Assembly: GCA_937775265.1 (NCBI GenBank)
Contig: CALKBV010000006.1
Location: 124,001-188,000, forward strand
DNA from: an uncultured Pseudomonadales bacterium
GTDB lineage: Bacteria > Pseudomonadota > Gammaproteobacteria > Pseudomonadales > Azotimanducaceae
Reading direction: 5' to 3'
DNA: 64,000 nucleotides
Below the pieces are notes generated by a model, which worked only from the letters and a program-made list of their open reading frames with translations, made no database searches and had not been told where the DNA came from. Positions 18,293 to 26,722 of this stretch are shown one piece after another; position 1 is the stretch's first letter, and every line of letters starts with the position of its first letter. The position numbers were made by a program, and so were the translations under genes.

Positions 18293-18496
18293 ATTGGGCT
18301 TGTCTATTCCTGGCAATGGCAGGACGATAACGAGATCACAGAAGTTGAAGTGTTGTTCACACAGGCATCAGCACAGACGCAAGTGCAGTTATCACACCGT
18401 GGGTTTATCACGAAGGATCCCAAACAGCGCCACCTGGAAGGGTGGCACAGTTATCTGGACGGGTTCGAACAGCTTATTGTCAACGCCGGATTCTGA
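18293..18496 (+). pseudogene. AHSA1/SRPBCC-domain protein, C-terminal relic
   Basis: Frame +2 from 18293 gives 67 codons reading YSWQWQDD, TEVEVLFTQ, VQLSHRGF and GWHSYLDGFEQ. These are the closing strands and C-terminal helix of the AHSA1-type START-like fold. A stop codon (18290-18292) directly precedes the fragment, and the N-terminal half of the usual ~150 residues is absent. I infer a truncated gene and no product. It lies between two intact, convergent genes. Confidence 0.7.
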
Positions 18497-18547
18497 CGGG
18501 TTTGAGCGTGTTCTTTTACAACCACGCTGATCGCCAACACGAATCCA

Positions 18548-20122
18548 TCAATCGACCGTTTCACCCAAAGCTTTCGCTCTGTCCAGACGTGTCGCTTCGT
18601 CACCGGGTAAATGTTTCTGTGCCAGATAGAAAAAGATCACGGCTGGGATAAACGTCAGCATAGACACACCAATGGCCCAACGGAGTGCGTCAGCATCGGT
18701 CATCCCACTTGCAAAGAACATGTCAGAAAACTGACCCATAAAGTACGGCCCGAGTGCGAGACCAATAAATGTATTCATCAGAATGTAAAAGGCACCTGCA
18801 ATAGCGCGCATTCGAGGCATCACAATATCAGCTGCAGTGCTCGGTGGGACGCCACCTGCAGCCGCAGAAAATGCCGTTAAAAAAAAGTTTAGCCAGTAAG
18901 CCGTCACCAGCGAATCAGTCATGAGCAACGCCAACAAAATAGGGGCTGAACCAACGACAACAACATAGCCAAGTACAATACGGCCTGACGGAAACTTCTG
19001 CTTTAGATAATCAGCCAAAAACCCGCCAGAGGTAATGCCGATAAATCCACCTGCAGCAGCGCCCATACCAAGATACAAACCTACCTCTGCAGCACTCACT
19101 TCATGGGCGCGCATCAAAAGCGGAGCAATCCAGAATCCTGCGCCATAACCAACAAATGCCGTCATCGGAAACGCCAGCATGGTATAGATGAAAGCCTTGG
19201 ACTTAAACATCATGGCGTGTGCCGCAGGATCCCGAATTTTGAGAGACTGGATCCAGGAGAACGTGACGTAGACACCAAAGCCTGTCGTTATCCACTGCGC
19301 CGTACTACCGGTAAGTTGAACCAGCACAAAACTGCCAATGATAATGATGACAAGACCAATGGCGTTTTTGCGCAGGACCTTGGAATCATTCTTCAACGCC
19401 ATCAGGTTAAGTGGCGGGATGACTGCAACCAGTTCAGACGTCAAGACACGAAAAGGCGCGGGATGAGGCTTGGTTACAAGACCTTCACTAATGCCTCGTA
19501 TCGGCTCACGTAAAGTGCGCACCCAAACGGCCATAATAAGACCGGGAATACCCACAGCCATAAATGCAGCTTGCCAACCTTTAAGGCCAAGAGGAGAGTT
19601 ACCATCAGGATACGCAGCAGCCCACCATTCCAGAATAAAGCCACCTAGAAAAATGCCGATGCCTGCGCCTATGTAGACACCTGCGGCATAGATAGCGATA
19701 ACGGTTGCGCGCTGTCGCGGCGGATAATAGTCAGACAACATCGAATAGGCTGCTGGTGACGCACTTGCCTCGCCAATGCCGACTCCAATCCGACATGCTG
19801 CAAGCACCCCAAACGAACGTGCGAGACCTGATGCAGCAGTCGCCAGACTCCAAAAGCCAAGACCTACAGAAATGAGACTACGCCGATTCCAGACGTCTGC
19901 AAATCGCGCTAGAGGAATGCCAAAGACAGCGTAGAAAACCGCAAACACCGTGCCGTACAAAAAGCCCATCTCGGCATCGGTAACACCAAGATCTGCCTTA
20001 ATGTCCTCTGCAAGAATGGAGAGAATATTACGGTCGATAAAGTTGAAGATGTAAACAAGAACAAGAACAAACAGGACATAATTCGCGTAGCGCCGGGACG
20101 GCATTGCGGGTTGGTCGGTCAC
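18548..20122 (-). CDS. MFS transporter, Spinster-like
   Basis: This is an inner-membrane carrier of 524 residues with about 12 helices. FIDRNILSIL in helix 1 and ARFADVWNRR in the helix 2-3 loop match the carrier at 1630-3048, so the two are family members, though clearly diverged. GTG 20122 is taken as the start because GAGAGG lies eight bases upstream; ATG at 20104 is possible. Repeat copy G ends 22 bp before this start, so transcription very likely begins inside the element end (inference). The substrate is unknown. Confidence 0.87.
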   Translation of the reverse strand: MTDQPAMPSRRYANYVLFVLVLVYIFNFIDRNILSILAEDIKADLGVTDAEMGFLYGTVFAVFYAVFGIPLARFADVWNRRSLISVGLGFWSLATAASGLARSFGVLAACRIGVGIGEASASPAAYSMLSDYYPPRQRATVIAIYAAGVYIGAGIGIFLGGFILEWWAAAYPDGNSPLGLKGWQAAFMAVGIPGLIMAVWVRTLREPIRGISEGLVTKPHPAPFRVLTSELVAVIPPLNLMALKNDSKVLRKNAIGLVIIIIGSFVLVQLTGSTAQWITTGFGVYVTFSWIQSLKIRDPAAHAMMFKSKAFIYTMLAFPMTAFVGYGAGFWIAPLLMRAHEVSAAEVGLYLGMGAAAGGFIGITSGGFLADYLKQKFPSGRIVLGYVVVVGSAPILLALLMTDSLVTAYWLNFFLTAFSAAAGGVPPSTAADIVMPRMRAIAGAFYILMNTFIGLALGPYFMGQFSDMFFASGMTDADALRWAIGVSMLTFIPAVIFFYLAQKHLPGDEATRLDRAKALGETVD

Positions 20123-20143
20123 AGACTTGCCTCTCTCGATATC

Positions 20144-20312
20144 ATAGGATGGAAACTATAACAGGGCTTTTCGACCAAAAGCCTGAGAATCGAATTAGAT
20201 CGGTTACCTGCTTGTTTTATCAAAGAGTGGGACAGTATGACTAGTGGTGGTTATACGCTACCAGGGTTTGTGGTTATTGGCTGCCCCGGTGATGGGCGAT
20301 TAGCCAGCAAAG
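20144..20312 (-). repeat. IS91-like terminal repeat, copy G (inverted)
   Basis: This is the reverse complement of the element end: TAGGATGGAAACTATAACAG, then CTTTTCGACCAAAAG at the palindrome, CTGCTTGTTTTATCAAAGAG and GGTGATGGGCGATTAGCCA. In the palindrome, two changes against the consensus partly compensate so the stem is kept. Its outer boundary faces the MFS start codon and pairs with copy F. Confidence 0.74.
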
Positions 20313-20415
20313 GTATTTCGACCCGTTATCAACAACAGGTTTACTGAAGAGAAGGAAGTCGTAATTACAAGAGATCAACCTTTGCAGAAGCGGTTAGATT
20401 GTTAAATGGCTGGTA

Positions 20416-20437
20416 GCGGGCCTCAAATGAGGCCCGC
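20416..20437. repeat. GC-rich perfect hairpin
   Basis: GCGGGCCTCA and TGAGGCCCGC form a ten-base-pair stem with an AA spacer. No T tract follows on either strand, so it is not a classical terminator. It stands 145 bp before the aminotransferase gene and could be a processed RNA structure or a protein site. The rest of 20313-20581 shows nothing else I recognise. Confidence 0.5.
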
Positions 20438-20581
20438 GCAATGAGGAGTATAAAATACATTTTCCGAAGAAGGGTCATGTATGGTGGTTGCTGATAATCA
20501 TTCAAATTTAAGACATCGTGAGGTGTTTGGCCTCGACGCTACTTCCCCCTTGCACAACGAATTAACTCCCCCGGTAACGCT

Positions 20582-21826
20582 ATGACAACACTTGACATCG
20601 ACTACATCCGTGCACAGTTTCCAGCCCTTTCGCATCAAGAAACAGGACGGTGGGCATTTTTTGAAAATGCTGGCGGCTCTTATGCTGCAACCCCAGTGAT
20701 AGAAAAGCTCAATCATTTTATGACGACCACAAAGATGCAGCCATATGGCCACATAAGTCCTGCACGAGAGACGGGCGAAGCCATGGATCGTTCACATCGG
20801 TTAATGGCAGAAAGTATCAATGCAGATATCGACGAAGTCATGTTCGGTCCCTCCACGTCCATCAATAGTTATGTGTTGTCGAAAGCATTTGCAGAGGTAC
20901 TGAAGAGTGGCGATGAAATTGTTGTCACCAACCAAGATCACGAGGCCAATATTGGCGTTTGGCGACGACTTTCTGAAAACAATTCCGGTGTTGTATTGCG
21001 GGAATGGTGTGTCAATTCAGATACCGGTCTTCTCGATGAGAACGATCTAAAGACACTGGTCAATGAACGTACAAGATTTGTGTTTGTCACTCACTGCTCA
21101 AACATTGTTGGTAAGATCAATGGTATTGCAAGCATTTCAGATATTGCCCATAGCGCAGGCGCGAAAATAGTCGTCGATGGCGTATCGTTTGCTCCTCACC
21201 TTGCTGTTGATGTGAAAGCACTGAAGGTCGACATCTACCTTTACAGTCTTTATAAGGTGTTCGGTCCGCACCAGGGTTTGATGTATGTTCAACGCGACCT
21301 GCTTCACGAGTTACCTAACCAGGGCCACTATTTTAACGCAGAAGATCCTGGTAAAGGCCTAACACCTGCGGGTCCTATGCATGGGGAGATAGCCTGCGTA
21401 TCTGGCATCGTTGACTATTTAACCAATGGTTATCGGCATCACTTTGGCGCCACGTCCACTGCGAGCATTCAATCTCAAGTGAGCACGATGATGAGCCTTG
21501 GGCATGTGCATGAAATTGAGCAGAGCAATCGAATACTCGACTTTTTAAGCGATAAAGACGCTCGAATTATCGGCAACACCCATGCAATCGAAAATGAAAG
21601 AGCGCCGACAATCGCTTTTTCACCGGGAAAAATAGCACCAGAGGCTGCCGTGAAAGCTTTGAGTGAACAACAAATTGGCGTCGGCGCTGGCCATTTCTAT
21701 GCCTACCGCTTAATGGAAGCGTTAGGCATCGAACCAGATGTGGGTGTTGTCAGAGTGTCGCTTGTTCATTACACATCTGCAGAAGATGTTGATAGATTAC
21801 TAAATGCCTTAGATGAAGTTATCTAA
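20582..21826 (+). CDS. Class V aminotransferase / cysteine-desulfurase-like PLP enzyme
   Basis: This is a PLP enzyme of fold type I, 414 residues. Asp199 in KIVVDGVSFAPH would bind the pyridine nitrogen, and Lys225 in SLYKVFGPHQG is the Schiff-base lysine. NQDHEANIGVW (117-127) holds the ring-stacking His. The sequence falls in the cysteine-desulfurase-like group, but the mobile loop cysteine of true SufS/IscS enzymes is not evident. A desulfurase, selenocysteine-lyase or isopenicillin-epimerase-like activity are all possible. ATG 20582 has no clear ribosome site. It stands alone between the repeat region and a GH3 relic. Confidence 0.85.
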   Translation: MTTLDIDYIRAQFPALSHQETGRWAFFENAGGSYAATPVIEKLNHFMTTTKMQPYGHISPARETGEAMDRSHRLMAESINADIDEVMFGPSTSINSYVLSKAFAEVLKSGDEIVVTNQDHEANIGVWRRLSENNSGVVLREWCVNSDTGLLDENDLKTLVNERTRFVFVTHCSNIVGKINGIASISDIAHSAGAKIVVDGVSFAPHLAVDVKALKVDIYLYSLYKVFGPHQGLMYVQRDLLHELPNQGHYFNAEDPGKGLTPAGPMHGEIACVSGIVDYLTNGYRHHFGATSTASIQSQVSTMMSLGHVHEIEQSNRILDFLSDKDARIIGNTHAIENERAPTIAFSPGKIAPEAAVKALSEQQIGVGAGHFYAYRLMEALGIEPDVGVVRVSLVHYTSAEDVDRLLNALDEVI

Positions 21827-21829
21827 AGC

Positions 21830-22458
21830 TGCTAGTTTTTTTAAGTCTCATACTTGATGGTAGTCTCTCGGAATTAGTATCCGGAGACAGGTCAACCAGG
21901 TTGTCTGCGACAAAAACTTCCTTTTTTAGAATAAAGCTGGCAGCTGATCGAATGTCACGGGACGAACCGACAACACTGACCAGATACTCACTGCCTTCAG
22001 CATGCCTGGCATGCTCGATCATCATGGAAAAAGGCAAGGTCATTCGATAACAGCTCAAAGGTCACTCTTTCCGATGCTTCTGGTGGGAGTTCACTTGTCT
22101 TGGAGAAGCCCTTAAGTTCTTTTGCTGGTTTTACCAGGTTTACCTCAGGTGCTGTGACATAGAGCTGAATCACTTCCCTGCCTGCTACAGCACCGGCGTT
22201 GGTTACAGTGACAGTAATGGAAAACCCATCATTAGCGGCTATTGTGATGTCGCTGTATTCGAACCTCGTATAAGAGAGGCCATAACCGAACTCATAAGCA
22301 GGAGATACATCAAAGGTATCGTAATATCGATAGCCGACAAAAATGTCATCTTCGTACTCAACGCGCGAAAGCTTTGCTTTGAGCAGACCACCGGCAATCG
22401 AAATCTCTTCGCCCGGTATTTCGAATCCTTCATCTAGCTTACTTGCAAAAGAGGTCAA
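21830..22458 (-). pseudogene. GH3 beta-glucosidase, C-terminal relic (frameshifted)
   Basis: The minus strand from 22458 to about 22030 reads DIFVGYRYYDTF, AYEFGYGLSYTRFEYSDI and KPAKELKGFSKTSELPPEAS. These are the hallmarks of the final domains (end of the alpha/beta sandwich and FnIII-like domain) of glycoside hydrolase family 3. Near 22020-22030 the frame changes, and the other frame continues with VSVVGSSRDIRSAASFIL, the usual end of the FnIII domain. The (alpha/beta)8 catalytic barrel with the nucleophile Asp is gone. It is a dead 3' fragment, roughly a quarter of a gene. Confidence 0.78.
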
Positions 22459-22614
22459 CAGGTATCACCCTTGCGGTGCTTCACTGCCGCAATCCTGAAT
22501 CCTCCTGTATATCGCTTGTCAGACATCAGCGCCTACTTTGAGCTTCATTGTAACGCTCCAAGGTGTCTACTAAAGTGGGGAACCATTTAATCACCATCAT
22601 TTCTGAGGTTTAAC

Positions 22615-23271
22615 ATGTCTGATTTTTTCACTGCAACACAACGCAAGCTACAGAACGAGTTCGCGTCGACCGATCTGGCCGACAGAATCTTCGAAGCCGC
22701 AGTAGACAATGGGCTGTCAGACCAACAGGCGGAATTCATCCACACCCGCAACATGTTTTACCTCGCCACCATTGATGAGGCAGGTTTCCCATCATGTTCC
22801 TATAAGGGAGGTAACACCGGCTTTGTCCGCGTGCTTAATACCAGCACCATAATTTTCCCCGACTACAATGGCAATGGCATGTTTATGTCCATGGGCAACA
22901 TCGAGGCACAAGCCAAAGTGGGTTTGTTGTTTGTTGATTATGAACGCCCTCAACGCCTGCGGTTGCGCGGCGCAGCCCGCTGCTTACGTGACGGTCCGAT
23001 GCTCGATAGCTATCCCGGTGCTAACCTGGTCGTGGAGATTACTGTCGAACATGTCTGGGTCAACTGCCCGCGCTATGTGCATCGTATGCAACCGCTTGAA
23101 ACATCGCCCTATTTGCCCAAAGAAGACGGCACCGCCACCCTGGCACTGTGGAAGCGCATAGATCTTATGCAAGACGTACTAAGTGAAGCTGAACGCGAAC
23201 AGGCTCAGGTCATGGGGACCCTGACCATCGATGAGTATGGGGCGTATGTTGCGCAAGGCAGACTTGTGTAA
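22615..23271 (+). CDS. Pyridoxamine 5'-phosphate oxidase-like flavoprotein
   Basis: This is a 218-residue split-barrel protein of the PPOX/FMN-binding superfamily. The barrel region carries MFYLATIDEAGFPSCSYKGG near 44-63 and LLFVDYERPQRLRLRGAARC near 105-124, where FMN-binding family members have the same pattern. The N-terminal helix AEFIHTRNMFYLAT is typical of the COG3576-like group. The function (flavin reductase, F420- or heme-related) is unknown. Start ATG 22615 has TGAGG ten bases upstream. It is single, with no operon partners. Confidence 0.82.
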   Translation: MSDFFTATQRKLQNEFASTDLADRIFEAAVDNGLSDQQAEFIHTRNMFYLATIDEAGFPSCSYKGGNTGFVRVLNTSTIIFPDYNGNGMFMSMGNIEAQAKVGLLFVDYERPQRLRLRGAARCLRDGPMLDSYPGANLVVEITVEHVWVNCPRYVHRMQPLETSPYLPKEDGTATLALWKRIDLMQDVLSEAEREQAQVMGTLTIDEYGAYVAQGRLV

Positions 23272-23514
23272 AACCGGTCTTTGCCAGTACGCCATTTACC
23301 CCCCCCAAAGGACCTATATTTGCAATGACTTATGTTGTGAGCCTGTCGGCGATGCATACCGAGTCGCAGACTTAGGCGTGAAGCAAAATGCAATATTGAA
23401 TTCATGTGGCTCATCGAAACCGAAAAAGCATAATGTTCCAAATCCGCTGTAACCCATGAAGCCACTTGCGTATAAAGCCAGTGATGGCACCCGCTGGCAC
23501 CATCGTTTTATTCA

Positions 23515-24939
23515 TTATTCCGCGAGCTTCGCCTTGCGCGCTGACAACTGCTGAAGATGTTCGTCATGGTCTGCTCGGGTGATCCGGTATTTAGAGACAA
23601 TCACCAAACCCAATACGTATAAACCGCAATATATAGGCAGAAATAAGGTCGCTAAATCCATTCGAATTTCATTGGTGACATCACCCAAAGAAGTAATACC
23701 GTCCAATCCAACCAGGGAGACAATCGATCCAGCACCAATGATACCACCTGCTGAAACTGCCTTGGCCGCAAAGCCGCGGGCAGCATAAAACAAACCCTCC
23801 GAACGACGTTGGGTTTTCAATTCACTGTCTTCCACCACATCCGCCATCATCGAGTCGAGGAGCACGCCGCCGATGATGCCGCAGATGACTTCCATCACGA
23901 TGAAGCAGCTATAAATATACAGTGAGGTCCAACTGCCGAGGTCTGGCCAGTAGCCAGTTAGCAATAAAATATAAGGTATTGGGTAGAGTGAAATATTCAC
24001 GAGGATCGCGAAAATAGCGGCTCGTTTCTTGCCAAATAGTCGGCCTAAGTAAGGCGCGGCCCAATAAGCGATCACCGGCGAGATTAAAACACCAATTGCG
24101 GTTACGCTGATTTGCTTACCTGAAAACCCAAAAAAATAAGTTGTATTGTAAAGGTAGAGCGCTGTTCCCAAGCCGCCCGCGATGCCAACCGTCAGTCCAA
24201 AGAAAAACAGAGCCGCAAAGTTTTTGTTCTTAACAGACTGAAAGATCTGTTTGATTTCACGTTTAATGGCTAAAACTCGGAAGGGTTCACTGGGCCTGGG
24301 TAGTGCTGCCGCAACCTTCTGGGTCCCGAGCGATGAGATCAAAATCGCAGCTGCAATTACAAGCGCGCCCGCGATGCCATAAATACTGTAACCTGTCTGA
24401 GATGCGACACCATAAGCACCCACCCAAAACATGAAGTTGATCATGTGTATGCCATTGCCGCCCGTCCAACCAAAGAAATGACGTAACGCGAGCCACTTGT
24501 TTCGTCGATCGTAATCGGTTTCAAGGTCTGGCAAGAGCGCGGTGGAAGGCACTTCAAAGAGCGTGGTGCCAGTTCGGATCAACAGCGCCAGCGCCAAGAC
24601 ATAGAAAAAAGTATTGTCTTCATTGAGTTCAATCACCGGATTGAACAAGGCGTAAAAGGTTAGCGGCAAAACAAAGAAAGAGGCGTACATAAACGGGTGA
24701 CGACGACCCAGGACACTGCTTGTTTTATCAGACCAATGCCCAAGCAGAAGATCCGACACCGCATCCCAGATCATCGCGATCGCCAAGGCGAGCGAGGCAA
24801 GGTATCCCGGCAAGCCTAAAACCTGATTGGCGTATATCAGTAGTAGGTAACTGAAGGCATTGTTCTTAATACCATAAGCAATAGACGCGGAACCATAAAA
24901 CCAAAACGTCGGGTTTTTCTCTAAGACCGGTGATGACAT
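23515..24939 (-). CDS. MFS/GPH-family sugar:cation symporter-like transporter
   Basis: This is an inner-membrane carrier of 474 residues in the glycoside-pentoside-hexuronide (MelB-like) group. The N-terminal WFYGSASIAYGIKNNAFSYL and the loop DAVSDLLLGHWSDKTSSVLG (D-x-x-x-D-x-x-x-G-x-x-SDKT) match the cation-binding helix region of this family. Twelve hydrophobic segments are visible. AGAGGTAGCT precedes the ATG. The nearby GH3 relic hints that sugar uptake once went with glucoside hydrolysis. The family also moves other compounds, so the substrate is open. Confidence 0.87.
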   Translation of the reverse strand: MSSPVLEKNPTFWFYGSASIAYGIKNNAFSYLLLIYANQVLGLPGYLASLALAIAMIWDAVSDLLLGHWSDKTSSVLGRRHPFMYASFFVLPLTFYALFNPVIELNEDNTFFYVLALALLIRTGTTLFEVPSTALLPDLETDYDRRNKWLALRHFFGWTGGNGIHMINFMFWVGAYGVASQTGYSIYGIAGALVIAAAILISSLGTQKVAAALPRPSEPFRVLAIKREIKQIFQSVKNKNFAALFFFGLTVGIAGGLGTALYLYNTTYFFGFSGKQISVTAIGVLISPVIAYWAAPYLGRLFGKKRAAIFAILVNISLYPIPYILLLTGYWPDLGSWTSLYIYSCFIVMEVICGIIGGVLLDSMMADVVEDSELKTQRRSEGLFYAARGFAAKAVSAGGIIGAGSIVSLVGLDGITSLGDVTNEIRMDLATLFLPIYCGLYVLGLVIVSKYRITRADHDEHLQQLSARKAKLAE

Positions 24940-24957
24940 AGCTACCTCTTGTTATAC

Positions 24958-25210
24958 GACTTGCCGATTCCCGTGAACGGGTCTATGCCCAACTGCGCCT
25001 TCAGCGGAGTCTGCACGTAGCGATTTCGAAACCAGTACGGGCGGACATCAGTCAGCTGATTGGGATCGTTTCGCAGGAACCGTCTTTTCAAGTCCGCAGG
25101 ACCTTGCCGATCACGATGACTTCGGTCCGGGTGAACTCTTCGAAGACTGGTGCGAAATTGTCGACGAGCCAGAACGGCTTCTCCTGATCAACATCCCCTT
25201 GATCGGTCAT
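24958..25210 (-). pseudogene. Carotenoid oxygenase (RPE65-like), N-terminal relic
   Basis: Reading from ATG 25210 (preceded by a good GGAGG) gives PFWLVDNFAPVFEEFTRTEV, the start of carotenoid cleavage oxygenases. The frame hits TGA near 25087. A shifted frame resumes with RFLRNDPNQLTDV, then YWFRNRYVQTPLKAQLGI, matching the family's GRFLRNGPNP and W-RNR-V-TP segments with about 20 codons deleted between them. The propeller with the four iron-binding histidines is missing. It is a dead remnant. The rest of 24940-25467 shows nothing else recognisable. Confidence 0.7.
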
Positions 25211-25467
25211 GGTTTCGGTCCTCCGGAGCGGTGAAGCGCCGACCTCCGCAGGGTCGCCTCGACAATTATTGAACACAACTATATATAGTGGTACTCAAGA
25301 TACCAAGAAGACGCTCGCTCGTCTGATTTAATTTCCTGCAATGTCCGCGGTTCAACGGAATAACCCGGGCTTAAGGGATCTAATTGTCGACAATCTTGTG
25401 CTGTGCGGCTGCACGCGGGCTTGCCAGCTAGCGGGTTCACCTAGCTCTCTGAACGGCTAAATATACG

Positions 25468-26508
25468 TTACCTAATCGCGTTGATATCCTTGACAATTTG
25501 GTCGAGCGATTCTTTATCCGCTTCATCAACGATGGGAATGCTGACCTCAATACGGTCGATCAGCCCAGCGTAACGCTGTTCTATCGTCTTGGCGAGTTCG
25601 TCATAGCGGGCAACGACGACAAATTCATTCAACATGTCATCGTCAATCATCAAAGCCATTCGATCCCAGGCCTGACGTTTACTCGCTGCAGCAAGCTCAA
25701 CGCAGAGGTCTTCCAGGCCATAAAGGTGGAATGCGCGCGCATACGCTGGTGTGGAACAGTAAAAGGCCAGCCGCTGCCTTGCGATTTCTCTTCGTTGTAA
25801 TAACGTTTCTTCATCGCGCGCAGTAGCAATCAGTGGTTTTAAACATATCTCAAAGCCGGTTCGCCGTGCAGCTACTGCCGGGTTTACGACTTCCTGAATG
25901 TAACGGGGTGAGCAAACAGGATGCAGACGAAGACCATCTGCAACTTCTGTCGCGACCCTGCACATGTAGGGATTGACGGCAGCGACATGAACCGGAATAT
26001 TCGGCTGGTCTATCGGTTCAGGTGTGAAAAGGGGTACGGACAAATTCAGTTGGTAATGATCTGACTCGAACTCAAGCTTCGACTGAGTCTGCCAACTATG
26101 CCAGATGGCGCGCACCGCATTGACGTAATCACGCATCCAGGGCCCGGCAGCATGCCAGTCCATCCCGTATCGCCGCATAATATGGCCGCGAACCTGGGAA
26201 CCCACTCCCAGCTCGAACCGACCATTGGATATTTTTTGTAACGTCCAGGCAGCCTGGGCGATCACGAAGGGGCTGCGTGCGAACGCTATAGCAACGGACG
26301 TGCCGATGTTCACTCGACGAGTGGCGAGTGCCGCCATCGTGAGGACCTGAAAAGGGTCATCCTTCGTTTCTTCCATCAGTAATGTCTGATACCCAAGAGA
26401 CTCGGTGGTCGCTGCATCAGTAGCGACTTCATTCAGGTTCAGACTGTCATCCGGCGATCTAAGACCAGGGTCCAGTTTACCGAGGGGCAATAACGTTTCA
26501 GCTTTCAT
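25468..26508 (-). CDS. LLM-class F420-dependent oxidoreductase (TIGR03617-like)
   Basis: This is a luciferase-like TIM-barrel oxidoreductase of 346 residues. Landmarks are SLGYQTLLMEETKDDPFQVL near 38-57, NIGTSVAIAFARSPFVIAQA near 71-90 and GRFELGVGSQVRGHIMRRYG near 101-120. The last is typical of the F420-linked subgroup common in mycobacteria and also found in marine gammaproteobacteria. Whether FMN or F420 is used cannot be decided. The start is placed at ATG 26508 (MKAETLLPLGKLD), because family members begin there. The in-frame GTG at 26556 adds 16 unconserved residues. It is a single gene between a relic and the large FAD enzyme. Confidence 0.85.
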   Translation of the reverse strand: MKAETLLPLGKLDPGLRSPDDSLNLNEVATDAATTESLGYQTLLMEETKDDPFQVLTMAALATRRVNIGTSVAIAFARSPFVIAQAAWTLQKISNGRFELGVGSQVRGHIMRRYGMDWHAAGPWMRDYVNAVRAIWHSWQTQSKLEFESDHYQLNLSVPLFTPEPIDQPNIPVHVAAVNPYMCRVATEVADGLRLHPVCSPRYIQEVVNPAVAARRTGFEICLKPLIATARDEETLLQRREIARQRLAFYCSTPAYARAFHLYGLEDLCVELAAASKRQAWDRMALMIDDDMLNEFVVVARYDELAKTIEQRYAGLIDRIEVSIPIVDEADKESLDQIVKDINAIR

Positions 26509-26722
26509 GTTACGAAGCCTAGGCTGAGTTGATAGTGCTGTCCAACATTCCACCATTTACCTGACAAGTTGCCAGGCAAGCAACCTTTATGCTGTGCATC
26601 TAGCGCGACTATCCATTTAGCTCGACCGGTTAGCGTCACCAATGCCGTTCATCTCGATGGAGATGAACGGCAACCCGAAAAATCAAATAGACCTTTAGAC
26701 AGTGCAATTTTTTATCAGGTGA

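Noticed and set aside
1471-20312. Repeats as REP/ERIC-like or CRISPR repeats
   Set aside because: The copies are 96-215 bp, linked to a transposase end in three cases, and not regularly spaced with unique spacers.
20441-20494. 17-codon frame (MRSIKYIFRRRVMYGGC) before the aminotransferase
   Set aside because: No ribosome site of its own and too short to judge; conservation would be needed.
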